The notes under the pieces: model-generated
Database searches by the model: none
Seen by the model: only the letters and a program-made list of their open reading frames with translations
What the model was told of the DNA's origin: nothing
Shown here: in pieces, positions 1-9,706 of the stretch
Layout: every line of letters starts with the position of its first letter
How positions within the stretch are numbered: the first letter of the stretch is position 1
Source of the DNA: Actinomadura graeca
Lineage (GTDB): Bacteria; Actinomycetota; Actinomycetes; Streptosporangiales; Streptosporangiaceae
Reading direction: 5' to 3'
Length of the DNA: 64,000 bases
NCBI RefSeq assembly: GCF_019175365.1
Contig: NZ_CP059572.1
Location: 5,580,001-5,644,000 of the forward strand
Translations under genes and position numbers: made by a program

Positions 1-702
1 CGGCTCGTCGAGGAGGTCAGGTCGGTCAGGGGTCCGCTCGTAGGCCCTCTAAGGGTCGGTGTGATCCCGACGGTCGCGCCCTACCTACTGCCGGTGGTGT
101 TGCCGCGCCTTTCGAAGGAGTTCCCGGAGCTGGAACTGTCCGTGCACGAGGAGCAGACCGACCATATCGTCGCCGAACTGCTCGCCGGACGGCTCGACGT
201 CGTGCTGCTGGCCCTGCCCGCGCCCGCGCAGGGTGTGAAGGAGATCCCCCTGTACGACGAGGACTTCGTGCTGGTCGCGCCTGCCTCGTCCCATCTGGTG
301 GGGCCGGCGGAGGACGTCCCTCGCGAGGCGCTGGGCGATCTGGACGTGATCCTGCTGAACGAGGGGCACTGTCTCCGCGACCAGGCACTGGACGTCTGCC
401 GCGAGGTGGGGGCGCGCGCGGCGGCCGCCACTTATGCGACGAGCCTGGCGACCCTTGTGCAACTCGTCTCGGGCGGGCTCGGTGTGACCCTCGTCCCTGA
501 GACGGCCCTGCCGGTCGAGACGCGGCGGGCGCCGAACCTGGCCTTGCACCGCTTCAGGTCCCCGGCACCGTTCCGCCGCATCGGGCTGGGCTACCGCTCG
601 ACGTCGCCGCGCTCGGACGAGTTCGCGGCGCTCGCGACCAGCGTCCGCGCCGCCGTGACCGCCACCCACGCGGCGGCCGCACCCGGCATCCGCCCCGTCT
701 GA
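1..702 (+). CDS. LysR-family transcriptional regulator, effector domain (5' truncated by window)
   Basis: The frame is open from base 1 to the TGA at 700-702, so the gene begins outside the window and the DNA-binding HTH is not visible. What is seen is the periplasmic-binding-like effector domain: a VIPTVAPYLLP start strand, a LDVVLLALP segment, an LNEGHCLRDQAL stretch and a SGGLGVTLVPE loop. This pattern is very close to OxyR-type LysR regulators, which include the peroxide-sensing group. OxyR senses through two cysteines; here cysteines fall in GHCLRD and DVCREVG, eight residues apart in a plausible place, so peroxide sensing is possible but not proven. It stands alone, followed by a 306-bp gap. 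Confidence 0.85.
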   Translation, partial: RLVEEVRSVRGPLVGPLRVGVIPTVAPYLLPVVLPRLSKEFPELELSVHEEQTDHIVAELLAGRLDVVLLALPAPAQGVKEIPLYDEDFVLVAPASSHLVGPAEDVPREALGDLDVILLNEGHCLRDQALDVCREVGARAAAATYATSLATLVQLVSGGLGVTLVPETALPVETRRAPNLALHRFRSPAPFRRIGLGYRSTSPRSDEFAALATSVRAAVTATHAAAAPGIRPV

Positions 703-1008
703 CACCGGGTTTTCCACAGAACGACGTTCTAGTGTTGCGCTCCGTCCCCGGTGCCGAACATGGAGTCGCCGCCTCGGAAGAAGGGGGCGGATAGGGGTCC
801 CGGGCGGTCGTGCGCCGCCTGCCGGGGTGACGGTCAGGGGGCGGTAAACGTGGGCCAGGGCAGGTCAAGTCTATGTCAGGTGACGGCCTCGCAATCGCGA
901 TGCGCATTCGGATCGTCGCCTCACGTCACCATGCTCGGTGTTCCGAGGTCCCGTCCGTTGGACCGCTCGCTCTCCGGCGGCACCCCGCGCAACCGACCTG
1001 GAGGCCCC
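703..1008. other. intergenic region upstream of the first polymer synthase
   Basis: There is no convincing gene in this 306-bp stretch. It contains a 13-bp dyad at 718-730 (AGAAC, 3-bp spacer, GTTCT) directly after the LysR stop, which could be a weak terminator or an operator. Near 890 is an ATCGCGAT core palindrome. The promoter of the downstream synthase should lie here, but I cannot pick out a clear -35/-10 pair. The open frame upstream of 1009 is not supported as coding. Confidence 0.5.
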
Positions 1009-4000
1009 ATGTCACCGAAACTCAGTGTCGTCGTCCCTTTCCACAACACCGAGGACTATTTCCAGGAATGCCTGGAGTCGCTGGCCGGGCAGACCTTCCG
1101 CGACCTGGAAGTGGTCATGGTGGACGACGGGTCAACCGACAACGGCGCTGTGATCGCCAAGGACGCCTGCGGCCGCGACCCCCGGTTCCGGTTGATCACG
1201 CGGGACAACGAGGGCCCGGGGCCGGCCCGCAACGCGGGGGTGCGCGAGGCCACCGGCACCTACCTGGCCTTCGCCGACGCCGATGACGTGGTCGAACGCG
1301 ACGCCTACGCGCGGCTGGTGGGGTCCCTGGAGCGCACCGGCTCCGACTTCGCCTGCGGCAACGTCGAGCGGCTCGACGGGGACCGGAGCTGGCAGTCGGT
1401 CCTGCACGCCGGGCTGTTCACCGAGTACCGCGCGCGGACACACGTCTCGTCCCATCCGCTCCTGATCCGCGACCGGACGTCCTGGAACAAGGTGTACCGG
1501 CGGGCTTTCTGGGAGAAGGCCGAGCTGTCTTTTCCCTCGGGCTTCTACGAGGACCCGCCGGTGATGGCACGGGCCCACGCACTCGCCGATTCGGTCGACG
1601 TCCTCAAAGAGACGGTCTACTACTGGCGGAAGCGCCCCGGGTCCATTACCGAGGACCGCTACGGCTGGGACAACATTTCGCAGCGCATGCGGTCGGTCGC
1701 CGCCCTGCGGGCCGGGCTCGCCGATTTCGCGCCGCATCTTCTGGCCGCGTTCGACGAGCATGCCCTGATCGACGTCGATCTCCGCGTGCTCCTGGACGCC
1801 CTTCCCCGGACGGACGAGGCCCACCGCGAGGCCCTCGTCGAGACGGGCGCCGTGCTGGCCGAGAAGGTCGGTCCCCGCGTCCTGAAGCGGTTCCCGTCGC
1901 TCATGCGCCTGCAACTGCACCTGCTGTGCCGGCGGATGACACCCGAACTGCTGGAAGTGCTGCGTTTCGTCCGCCTGGGGATGGCGGCGCAGGCTCCCCG
2001 GGCCCGGCGCGGGCTGCGGCCGCGCTGGTATGCGGAGTACCCCTTCTTCGAGGACGAGGAGCGCGCCGTCCCGTCCCACGTCTACGACGTGACGGACGAG
2101 CTCACGCCGGTGGCAGCGATCGACCGGGCGGCGTGGGTCGACGGGCGTCTCCGCATCGAGGGCCACGCCTACATCAAGCACCTGGACTCCTCCACCGAGG
2201 ACGGCTCCCGCATCCGCGTGTGGCTGCTGGCCTCGAACCGCCGGGGTCTCCTGCGCGTCCCCGTCCAGCGGGTCCGGCGGCCGGACGTGACCGCCCGCTC
2301 GCGGCAGCCGGTCGTCTCCTACGACTGGTCCGGCTTCGTCGCCGAGATCGACCCGTCCAGCCTCAAGATCTTCGGCCGCTGGCGGGACGTCGACTGGATC
2401 CCCTGCGTGGAGATCATCAACCGGGGGCTCTGGCGCCGCCGGACGTTCGGCAACCCGAGCCTCACCAACCGGCAGTGGCCGCAGGAGCACGAGTGCGCGC
2501 CGGGCGTCCTGGTCCAGGCCGTCGCCGGGAAGCGCCGGTTCGTCCTCCAGGTGCGGCGGACTGCGGCGGAGGTGGTCGGCTGCCACCTGGAGGACGGCGA
2601 ACTCTGGCTGGACGGCTGGAGCCGCGCCTCCCTGGGTGACGAGCCGAGGATCACCGCCACTACCAGGACCGGCCGCGCGACCGTCCTCGGCCCCATCGGC
2701 GACCCCGCCGCTCCCGTCCACGCCCGTCCGGCCACCCCTCTCGCCGCCCGGCTCACCGAAGCCGCCCCGGCCGCATCCACATCCACATCCGCATCCGCAT
2801 CCGCATCCGCAGCGGCGGCCGACGACCTGGCGGCGAACCCACCCGACCGGACATCCGACACGTCCCTCGACAGCACTCTGAGCACGAGACCACCCGACCC
2901 ATCCGACGACGAGGCACACAACGCGCCCCGCAACGGTGACCCGTTCGGCGAGGCGGCGGGCAACCAGCCGACGGGCGACCAGCCAGCGAGCCCGCCCGCC
3001 TCGATAGCAGGCGACGCCCAGGCCGGAACGGCTGAGGATGCGACCCTCCGGGCGCGCGGCGGCACAGCCGATGCCAAGGCCACTGCCGACGACCACGGCA
3101 CCGGAGCTCCCGGCCGGAGGCCGGGTGGCACATCCGGTGCGGTTCCCGCAGCCGGACCCGGTGAGGCGGGAGACGCCAGTGTGCTCTTCGACGAGTTGAG
3201 CATTGGTGTGTTCAGGTCCGGGAGGGTGTTCGGCGGGCTGCCCATCCTTCCCGGCGCGCGGAGCGGCAGGCGGCTCGGAGGCGCGACCTGGAAGGCCGGC
3301 CGGGGCAGGGCGGGGGATCCGGAGGACGGGTTCCGGGCCAGGCTGCCGGTGTCGGGACTGGCCCGCCATCCCGGGGACTGGGAGGTCACGCTCCCCGGGG
3401 GGATCCGCCCGCACCTGGACGAAGGAGCAGCGGGTGCGTCGTTCCGCTTCCCTGGCGGCGAGCTGGAGATCGCGAGGACCCGCCGGAACACGCTGCGGAT
3501 CGTCGTCCGGGGGCGGGTCCTGGTCGTCGACCAGGTGACCTGGTCGGCGGACGGGACCCTCTGCCTCACCGGATCGTGCACCGATCCGGTGAGCCGCCCG
3601 GCCGTGCTGGTGCTGAGACGGCGGCGGTCCAGCGAGGAGCACACCGTCGCGCTCCACTGGGACCGGGACCTCTTCACCGCCTCGTTCTCACCCGCCCGGA
3701 TGCCCGTGCTCGGCCTGTCCCGCCCCCTCGTCGCCGGCCGCTGGGACGTCCTGGCGACGGTCGGCGGCCAGGAGCAGCCCGTCGCCGTCCGGCGGCACTC
3801 TCTGCGCGACCTGCCGGAACCGCACGAGGCCGGTCTGCACCGGGTCAGCGTGCTGGCCCGCAAGACCGACCAGCTGACCCTGCGGATCGAGACCTCGCTG
3901 GACGACGACGAGCGCGGAGCCTACGCGCAGGCGCGGCTCCGCTCGGGCCACTACCGGCGGCACCTGAACCTGCCGGTCCGCGACCTGGCCGTGTTCGACG

Positions 4001-5073
4001 CGTACAAGGGCCGCCAGTACTCGTGCAACCCACGCGGGATCTACGACGAGCTGCGCCGCCGGGAGACGGACATCGAGTGCGTCTGGGTCACCGAGAACGG
4101 GCAGTTCGGCAAGCCCACCGGAGCGCGGACCGTCCTGTCCGGGACGCGGGAGCACTACGAGGCCCTCGCCCGCGCACGCTACGTGTTCGGCAACTGGTCG
4201 CAGCAGCGGTGGTTCGCCAAACGCGACGACCAGACGTACGTCCAGTGCTGGCACGGCACGCCGCTGAAGAAGCTCGGCTACGACGTCAAGAAGATGCCGT
4301 ACAAACGGACCGAGGGCCTCAACTGGATGGAGCACGACGTCCCGCAATGGGATCTGCTCCTCTCCCAGAACGCCTTCTCGGTGCCGCTGTTCCGGCGGGC
4401 GTTCGCCTACGAGGGAGAGATCCTCGAAAGCGGCTACCCCCGCAACGACATCCTGAGCAGCCCGCACCGCGAACAGATCGCCCACGCGGTGAGACGGCGG
4501 CTCGGCATCCCCCACGACAAGAGGATCGTGCTCTACGCGCCGACCTGGCGTGACGACTTCCACTTCTCGGTCGGCAAGCGCGCGTTCAGCCTCGAACTGG
4601 ACGTCGACCGGTTCCGCGCGGTGCTGGGCCGCGACCACATGCTGCTCCTGCGCACGCACTACCTGGTGACGGACCGGCCGAAATGGCGGCCCGGCGACTG
4701 TGTCCTCGACGTGTCGGTCTACCCGGACATCTCCGAGCTGTTCCTCATCAGCGACGTCCTGGTCACCGACTACTCCTCCGCCATGTTCGACTTCGCCGTC
4801 ACCGGCCGCCCGATGCTCTTCTACACCTACGACCTGGAGCGTTACCGCGACCACGTCCGCGGCTTCTACTTCGACTTCGAGGCGGAGGCGCCCGGACCGC
4901 TGCTCGGCACCTCCCGCGAGGTCATCGACGCCCTGTCCGAACCGGCCGCCCTGGACACCGGGTACCGCGCGGCCCGCGCGGTGTTCGCCTCCCGGTACTG
5001 CCCGCACGATGACGGCCGCGCCGCGTCCCGCGTGCTCGACCGCGTCCTTCAGAACCTCCCGTCCGCCCACTGA
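1009..5073 (+). CDS. Bifunctional family-2 glycosyltransferase / CDP-glycerol glycerophosphotransferase
   Basis: A 1354-aa protein. The ATG at 1009 follows a GGAGG at 1000-1004; the frame is open further upstream but only this start has a ribosome site and begins with the GT2 signature. Residues 1-300 form a GT-A fold: VVVPFHNTE, D39-D40-G-S, and the DAD-D metal motif at D90/D92. The middle (about 350-560) has beta-rich segments; residues 575-720 are a Ser/Ala/Pro-rich disordered linker. The C-terminal 380 residues are a Glyphos_transf domain of the TagF/TagB kind (QCWHGTPLKKLGYD, YAPTWRDD, LVTDYSSAMFDF, TYDLERYRDH). It probably transfers a sugar and a polyol-phosphate while building teichoic-acid-like or capsular polymer at the inner membrane face. 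It is followed 14 nt later by a paralogue. Confidence 0.88.
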   Translation: MSPKLSVVVPFHNTEDYFQECLESLAGQTFRDLEVVMVDDGSTDNGAVIAKDACGRDPRFRLITRDNEGPGPARNAGVREATGTYLAFADADDVVERDAYARLVGSLERTGSDFACGNVERLDGDRSWQSVLHAGLFTEYRARTHVSSHPLLIRDRTSWNKVYRRAFWEKAELSFPSGFYEDPPVMARAHALADSVDVLKETVYYWRKRPGSITEDRYGWDNISQRMRSVAALRAGLADFAPHLLAAFDEHALIDVDLRVLLDALPRTDEAHREALVETGAVLAEKVGPRVLKRFPSLMRLQLHLLCRRMTPELLEVLRFVRLGMAAQAPRARRGLRPRWYAEYPFFEDEERAVPSHVYDVTDELTPVAAIDRAAWVDGRLRIEGHAYIKHLDSSTEDGSRIRVWLLASNRRGLLRVPVQRVRRPDVTARSRQPVVSYDWSGFVAEIDPSSLKIFGRWRDVDWIPCVEIINRGLWRRRTFGNPSLTNRQWPQEHECAPGVLVQAVAGKRRFVLQVRRTAAEVVGCHLEDGELWLDGWSRASLGDEPRITATTRTGRATVLGPIGDPAAPVHARPATPLAARLTEAAPAASTSTSASASASAAAADDLAANPPDRTSDTSLDSTLSTRPPDPSDDEAHNAPRNGDPFGEAAGNQPTGDQPASPPASIAGDAQAGTAEDATLRARGGTADAKATADDHGTGAPGRRPGGTSGAVPAAGPGEAGDASVLFDELSIGVFRSGRVFGGLPILPGARSGRRLGGATWKAGRGRAGDPEDGFRARLPVSGLARHPGDWEVTLPGGIRPHLDEGAAGASFRFPGGELEIARTRRNTLRIVVRGRVLVVDQVTWSADGTLCLTGSCTDPVSRPAVLVLRRRRSSEEHTVALHWDRDLFTASFSPARMPVLGLSRPLVAGRWDVLATVGGQEQPVAVRRHSLRDLPEPHEAGLHRVSVLARKTDQLTLRIETSLDDDERGAYAQARLRSGHYRRHLNLPVRDLAVFDAYKGRQYSCNPRGIYDELRRRETDIECVWVTENGQFGKPTGARTVLSGTREHYEALARARYVFGNWSQQRWFAKRDDQTYVQCWHGTPLKKLGYDVKKMPYKRTEGLNWMEHDVPQWDLLLSQNAFSVPLFRRAFAYEGEILESGYPRNDILSSPHREQIAHAVRRRLGIPHDKRIVLYAPTWRDDFHFSVGKRAFSLELDVDRFRAVLGRDHMLLLRTHYLVTDRPKWRPGDCVLDVSVYPDISELFLISDVLVTDYSSAMFDFAVTGRPMLFYTYDLERYRDHVRGFYFDFEAEAPGPLLGTSREVIDALSEPAALDTGYRAARAVFASRYCPHDDGRAASRVLDRVLQNLPSAH
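2773..2811 (+). repeat. Hexanucleotide repeat coding a Thr/Ser-Ala linker
   Basis: An in-frame run of ATCCAC and ATCCGC hexamers encodes a short Ser-Thr then Ser-Ala alternation inside the linker between the two enzymatic halves of the 1354-aa synthase. Such repeats vary in length by slippage, so linker length may differ between strains. Confidence 0.7.
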
Positions 5074-5087
5074 GAACGGAGCCGCCC

Positions 5088-8000
5088 GTGCCGCCCAAGA
5101 TCAGCGTTGTCGTCCCGTTCCGTGACTCCGAGGAGTACCTCGCCGAATGCCTGGAGTCGCTGGCCAGGCAGACCCTCCGCGACCTGGAAGTGATCATGGT
5201 GGACGGCGGCTCCGATGACGGCGGCCCCGTCGTCGCCAAGGAGTTCGCCGGACGCGACGACCGGTTCACCCTGCTCCCCGTCGGCGGGCAGGGTCTGGGA
5301 CCGGCGCGGAACACCGGCGTCGAGCACGCCACCGGCCAGTACCTGGCCTTCGCCCACGGTGACGACGCCCTCCCGCCCTACACCTACGAACTCCTGATCC
5401 GAACACTGGAGGCGACGGGTTCGGACCTCGCGGGCGGCAACGTGCTCCGCCTGGAAGAGGACCGCGCCTGGCAGTCCCCGCCCCACACCGAGCCATACGC
5501 GACGACGGTGAAGGCCACGCACATCACGCGGCGTCCCACCCTGCTGCAGGACAGGACCGTCGGGAACAAGGTGTACCGGCGCTCGTTCTGGGACGCGCAC
5601 CGGTTCGAGTTCCCGGCGATGTCCTTCGAGGACCCGCCCGTGAGCGTCGAAGCCCACGTCCTCGCCTCCGCCGTGGACGTCCTCGACACGGCCGTCTACT
5701 TCTGGCGGAGCCGCCCCGGCGCCCGGCCCGACATCGCCGACCGGCTGGCGTCCCTGGAGATGGTCCGGGGGATCCTCGGCGACCACGCTCCCGCCCTCCT
5801 GCCCGTCTACGACCGCTACGCGCTCGACCTGGACGTCCGCGCGCTGATCCACACCCTCCCGGCCGCGTCCCCCGAAGACCGCGAGCGCCTGCTGAACGCG
5901 GGCGCCGACATCGTCGCCGCCGCGGCCCCGTCCGCGATCGGCGGCCTGGAGGCGATCAAACGCCTGGAACTGCATCTCCTGCGCGAGCGGAAGCTGCCGG
6001 AACTGCTCGAGGTGCTCCGCTTCGAGGAGAACGGCCTGCACGACGTTCCGATCGTCGGCCGCGGCAGGCGCCGCCAGCGCTGGTACGCCCGCTATCCCTT
6101 CTTCGGCGACCGGGGACACGCCATCCCCGACCACGTCTACGACGTCACCGGCGAGTTCCACCTCCGCGCGGAGGTGGACAGTGTCGGCTGGGACGCCGGC
6201 GCCCTCCTCGTCGAAGGCCACGCCCACTTCGACCGCCTCTCGGTGGCCTCCGCCAAGGAATCCCGGATCCGGATCTGGATGCACGACGCCAAGACCGGCA
6301 AGGAGATCCGGCTCCCCGTGGAACGCATCCCGTGCCCGGAAGCGACAGTCCGTTCGGGGCAGTCGCAGGTCTCCTACGACTGGTCCGGGTTCTCCGTCCG
6401 GATCGAACCCGAACTCCTCCAAGACGGCGACGAATGGCCGACCACGACCTGGGAGCTGTTCGCCGAGGTCACCACCGCCGGACGGAAGGGCGTCCGGCGC
6501 CTCACCTCGTCCGAGCCCTCGGTGAACTGGGCGGCCCCCCGCCAGGTGGACGAGCACGTCGCCGTCCAGCCCGCCGCCGACCACGGCTTCGTCGTCCACG
6601 TCAAGCGCGCCAAGGCCGTGGTCACCGGCTACCGCCAGGTCGGCGGCCTGCTGGAGGTCATGGGCTGGACGAGACGCGCCCTCGGCGCCGGCGCCGCGAT
6701 CGTCGCCGCCCGCCGCCACGGCGGCGCCGAGGTCCGCGGCGAGGTGACGGTCCGCCCGGCGTCGGGCATGCGCATGGAGAAGGGCACCGGTTTCGACTTC
6801 ACGGCCACCCTCCCCCTCGACGACCTCCTCTCCGACCCCGAGGCCGCCGAACGCGGCCCCTGCGCCGCCCACCTGCGCGACGCGATCGAGTGGGACCTCC
6901 GCCTCACCGGCGTCGGCGGCCCCGTCCGCCTGACCGTGGCCCGCAACCTGCCGGGCGCCCGCTTCGCCTCCCGCGGCCGGGAGTTCGCCCTCACCCGCAC
7001 CGCATACGGCAACCTGCGCGGCGTCGAACGCAGCTTCCGCCCCGTCGTCACGTCCGTCGCATGGACCACCGACGACCGTCTCACCCTCACCGGTGACCTG
7101 GCCGACCCCGCCCACCGCCCCGACCACCTGATCCTCCGCCGCCTCCGTTCCAGCGAGGAGCACCACCTCCCCCTCACCTGGGACGGCCCGACCTTCACCA
7201 CCACCTTCGAACCGGCTGCCATGCCCCTCTTCGGCGCGACCGTCCCTCTAGCCAGCGGCCCCTGGGAACTCCTGGCCCCGACGGGTTCCAGCAACACGAC
7301 AAGGCAGCCGACACGTCCGCAGGCACAGCAGACGCCCGATCGCGCATCCACCAGCCAAGTAGTCACCCCTGCGGCCATAGCGAAGAGCATCAGCCGAACC
7401 CAGAAAAGGCAACCGACCGACTACCCACCCCACCAACCACCGACCGGACACGCTTCAGCAGTCCTCCCGACACGCACGTCCAGAGGGCCGATCACTCAGC
7501 CGATACCCCCGCAAGCCGGTGTGCCTCCGCAGCCCGCGCCCCGGGGAGCCGCTGGCGGGGCCGCCGTTCAGCCGCCGAGTAGTGGTGGCCAGGTAGTCCC
7601 GCCGACGCTTGCGCCTGGGATACCCGGTCGCCCGTCCGCGCGGCCGATGCCTCCGCATGGTGGTGTGGCTCCGCGGGTTTCGAATGGGGTGGCCCCTGGT
7701 CAAGGTGCCGTTCGCCCGGCGGGCGGTGTGCCTCCGCAGCCCACGTCCTCGGCGGCTGCTGGTCAGAGTGCTGTTCAGTTGCCGAATGGCGGTGGGCAGG
7801 CAGGGCCGCCGACTCCGGTGTCTGGAGAGCCGGGCCAGGCGGTCACTCAGCCGATCGCCGCGTGGGGTGGCGAGTCTCCGCAGGGTCCGAGCGCGGCAGT
7901 CTTCGGCCTGGGCGCTGTTCCGTCGCAGAGTGGCGGCGGTCAGGTGGTTCCGCCGACGTTCGTGCCTAGGTGGGCCGGTCGGCTGATCAATCAGCCGACC

Positions 8001-9473
8001 GCTGCGCCAAGCCAGGTGAGGCCGCAGGCTACCGGCGTGGCAGCCGCTGGGCAGGGGCCCATCCAACAGCCAGGGGCGGGGGACGAGGGTGTCGCTGGGA
8101 CGGTAGATGTAGCCACTGGCCATGCGATCAGGGAAGGCGCTGGTCCGTCGGCGGTGCCGAACGGGGCGCCGGGTCGGGGTGCCGCGGGGGAGGTCGCCGT
8201 CGTCGTCGAACGTGGTGTGATCTCCCGCCTTCCCCCATGGCGGACGGTCGGAACCCAGGAGATCGAGGTCGGCGTCCACCAGACGGACGCGCTGCAACTG
8301 CAAAGCCGCACCGCCCTGGCCGATGACGAGCGGGGAGGTTATGCCCAGCGGTTGCTCTGGGAGCGTGACTATCCGGTCTATCTGCGTAGCCCGCTGACCG
8401 AGATGGTCGTGTTCGACAGTTACGGCGCGTCCCAGTACAGCTGCAACCCCAGGGCGATCTACGAGGAACTGGCGCGGAGTCACCCGGGCCTGGAATGCGT
8501 CTGGGTCTCCACCGACGGCCAGTTCACGGTCGAAGGCGATGCCAGGACCGTCATGTCGGGGAGTCGGGATCACTACCGCGCGCTTGCACGCGCCCGGTAC
8601 ATCGTCACGAACTTCGGGCTTCCTGCGGGATTCGCCAAGCGGTCGGGGCAGACCTACATGCAGACCTGGCATGGCACCCCCTTGAAGCGGATGGGTTACG
8701 ACCTCGCCGAGATGCCGTACAAGCGCACGGAGAAGGTCGACTGGATCGCGCACGAGGTTCCGCGGTGGGACGTTCTGCTTTCTCCGAACGCCCTCACCTC
8801 CGACGTCATGCGCAGGGCCTTTCGCTTCGACGGCGAGATCCAGGAGATCGGGTATCCGCGCAACGACGTCCTGAGCAGTCCGGACTTCGGTCGGCTCGGG
8901 CAACTCGTCCGTGAACGCCTCGGAATCCCGGCGGGCAAGAAGGTCGTCCTGTATGCGCCGACCTGGCGTGACGACCTCCACCATTCGCCCGGCAGGAGGG
9001 CCTTCTCCCTGGAACTGGACGTGGAGACACTGCGGCGGGCACTCGGCGGCGATCATGTCCTGCTCGTGCGGCCCCACCATCTGATCACCGAAAGGGACCG
9101 CCTGCCGGTGGACGACTTCGTGATCGATGTCTCCCGCTACCCCGACATCGCCGACCTGTACCTGGCGGCCGACGTACTCGTGACCGACTATTCGTCCGCC
9201 ATGGTGGACTTCGCCTGCACCGGTCGCCCGATGCTCTTCTACACCTACGACCTGGAACGTTATCGGGACCACGTGCGCGGCCTCACGATCGACTTCGAGG
9301 CGGAGGCCCCCGGCCCGCTGCTCGCCACGTCCGCCGACGTTGTCGAGGCGCTTCTTGCCATCGACGAGATCCAGGACGTCTACGTGGACGCCTACGACAC
9401 GTTCTTCGACAAGTACTGTCCCCACGACGACGGCAAGGCGTCGGCCAGAGCCGTGGAACGGCTCCTCGCATGA
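5088..9473 (+). CDS. Second GT2 / CDP-glycerol glycerophosphotransferase paralogue with degenerate GT2 motifs
   Basis: A 1461-aa paralogue of the preceding gene, starting at GTG 5088 with a GGAG about 8 nt upstream; the 14-nt gap implies one transcript. Residue numbering of the first 100 aa matches the neighbour exactly, but D40 is G and the metal motif D90-A-D92 is H90-G-D92, so the N-terminal transferase may be inactive or altered. The C-terminal glycerophosphotransferase domain keeps QTWHGTPLKRMGYD, YAPTWRDD and VTDYSSAMVDF and looks functional. Between the halves, residues about 740-1045 form a long Pro/Gln/Gly-rich linker with three 48-residue imperfect repeats. It probably acts with the first synthase on the same wall or capsule polymer. 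Confidence 0.87.
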   Translation: MPPKISVVVPFRDSEEYLAECLESLARQTLRDLEVIMVDGGSDDGGPVVAKEFAGRDDRFTLLPVGGQGLGPARNTGVEHATGQYLAFAHGDDALPPYTYELLIRTLEATGSDLAGGNVLRLEEDRAWQSPPHTEPYATTVKATHITRRPTLLQDRTVGNKVYRRSFWDAHRFEFPAMSFEDPPVSVEAHVLASAVDVLDTAVYFWRSRPGARPDIADRLASLEMVRGILGDHAPALLPVYDRYALDLDVRALIHTLPAASPEDRERLLNAGADIVAAAAPSAIGGLEAIKRLELHLLRERKLPELLEVLRFEENGLHDVPIVGRGRRRQRWYARYPFFGDRGHAIPDHVYDVTGEFHLRAEVDSVGWDAGALLVEGHAHFDRLSVASAKESRIRIWMHDAKTGKEIRLPVERIPCPEATVRSGQSQVSYDWSGFSVRIEPELLQDGDEWPTTTWELFAEVTTAGRKGVRRLTSSEPSVNWAAPRQVDEHVAVQPAADHGFVVHVKRAKAVVTGYRQVGGLLEVMGWTRRALGAGAAIVAARRHGGAEVRGEVTVRPASGMRMEKGTGFDFTATLPLDDLLSDPEAAERGPCAAHLRDAIEWDLRLTGVGGPVRLTVARNLPGARFASRGREFALTRTAYGNLRGVERSFRPVVTSVAWTTDDRLTLTGDLADPAHRPDHLILRRLRSSEEHHLPLTWDGPTFTTTFEPAAMPLFGATVPLASGPWELLAPTGSSNTTRQPTRPQAQQTPDRASTSQVVTPAAIAKSISRTQKRQPTDYPPHQPPTGHASAVLPTRTSRGPITQPIPPQAGVPPQPAPRGAAGGAAVQPPSSGGQVVPPTLAPGIPGRPSARPMPPHGGVAPRVSNGVAPGQGAVRPAGGVPPQPTSSAAAGQSAVQLPNGGGQAGPPTPVSGEPGQAVTQPIAAWGGESPQGPSAAVFGLGAVPSQSGGGQVVPPTFVPRWAGRLINQPTAAPSQVRPQATGVAAAGQGPIQQPGAGDEGVAGTVDVATGHAIREGAGPSAVPNGAPGRGAAGEVAVVVERGVISRLPPWRTVGTQEIEVGVHQTDALQLQSRTALADDERGGYAQRLLWERDYPVYLRSPLTEMVVFDSYGASQYSCNPRAIYEELARSHPGLECVWVSTDGQFTVEGDARTVMSGSRDHYRALARARYIVTNFGLPAGFAKRSGQTYMQTWHGTPLKRMGYDLAEMPYKRTEKVDWIAHEVPRWDVLLSPNALTSDVMRRAFRFDGEIQEIGYPRNDVLSSPDFGRLGQLVRERLGIPAGKKVVLYAPTWRDDLHHSPGRRAFSLELDVETLRRALGGDHVLLVRPHHLITERDRLPVDDFVIDVSRYPDIADLYLAADVLVTDYSSAMVDFACTGRPMLFYTYDLERYRDHVRGLTIDFEAEAPGPLLATSADVVEALLAIDEIQDVYVDAYDTFFDKYCPHDDGKASARAVERLLA
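7563..8057 (+). repeat. Three 48-residue imperfect protein repeats in the linker
   Basis: Repeat units lie at 7563-7706, 7770-7913 and 7914-8057, each 144 nt. Each begins AV followed by a GGQ and PPT core (for example SSGGQVVPPTLAPG, NGGGQAGPPTPVSG, SGGGQVVPPTFVPR) and ends in G-Q/L-G. A 21-residue partial unit sits between the first and second. Codon use here is looser, with more GGT and GTT, than in the preceding part of the gene. Confidence 0.7.
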
Positions 9474-9706
9474 CCGGCGGACATCGTCTCTGTGATCGAT
9501 ACGGACCGCGGGTCCCGCGGCGGCATCGAGACGACCGGGCAGTGCATCCGAGAACGGGCTCCGGAACAGGAGCGGGATGCCGTCTTCAGAGGCCGGGCCC
9601 CTGGTTGGAGCAAGGCCCCCGGTCGCCCCGGCGGCGCTGCTGCATGCACTGAGATCTCAGATCACGACACGGAATCCGTGCAAGTCCGCGGGTGTGCGGC
9701 GGAGGT
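9474..9706. other. Intergenic region between convergent genes
   Basis: No gene is seen. The stretch holds a CCGCGG-GTC-CCGCGG palindrome just after the synthase stop and a perfect 12-bp palindrome CTGAGATCTCAG at 9649-9660. Either could contribute to termination between the converging transcripts, but neither is followed by a T-run. Confidence 0.4.

Noticed and set aside
718..730. AGAAC-N3-GTTCT as an SOS (LexA) box
   Set aside because: The actinobacterial LexA site needs a 4-bp spacer in GAAC-N4-GTTC; here it is 3.
1132..3657. 841-codon minus-strand open frame opposite the first synthase
   Set aside because: Antisense frame opened by high GC; no domain, no ribosome site, and the plus strand encodes a clear enzyme.
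5049..7166. 705-codon minus-strand open frame opposite the second synthase
   Set aside because: Composition is Gly/Ala/Val/Asp shadow of the plus-strand gene; no recognisable motif.
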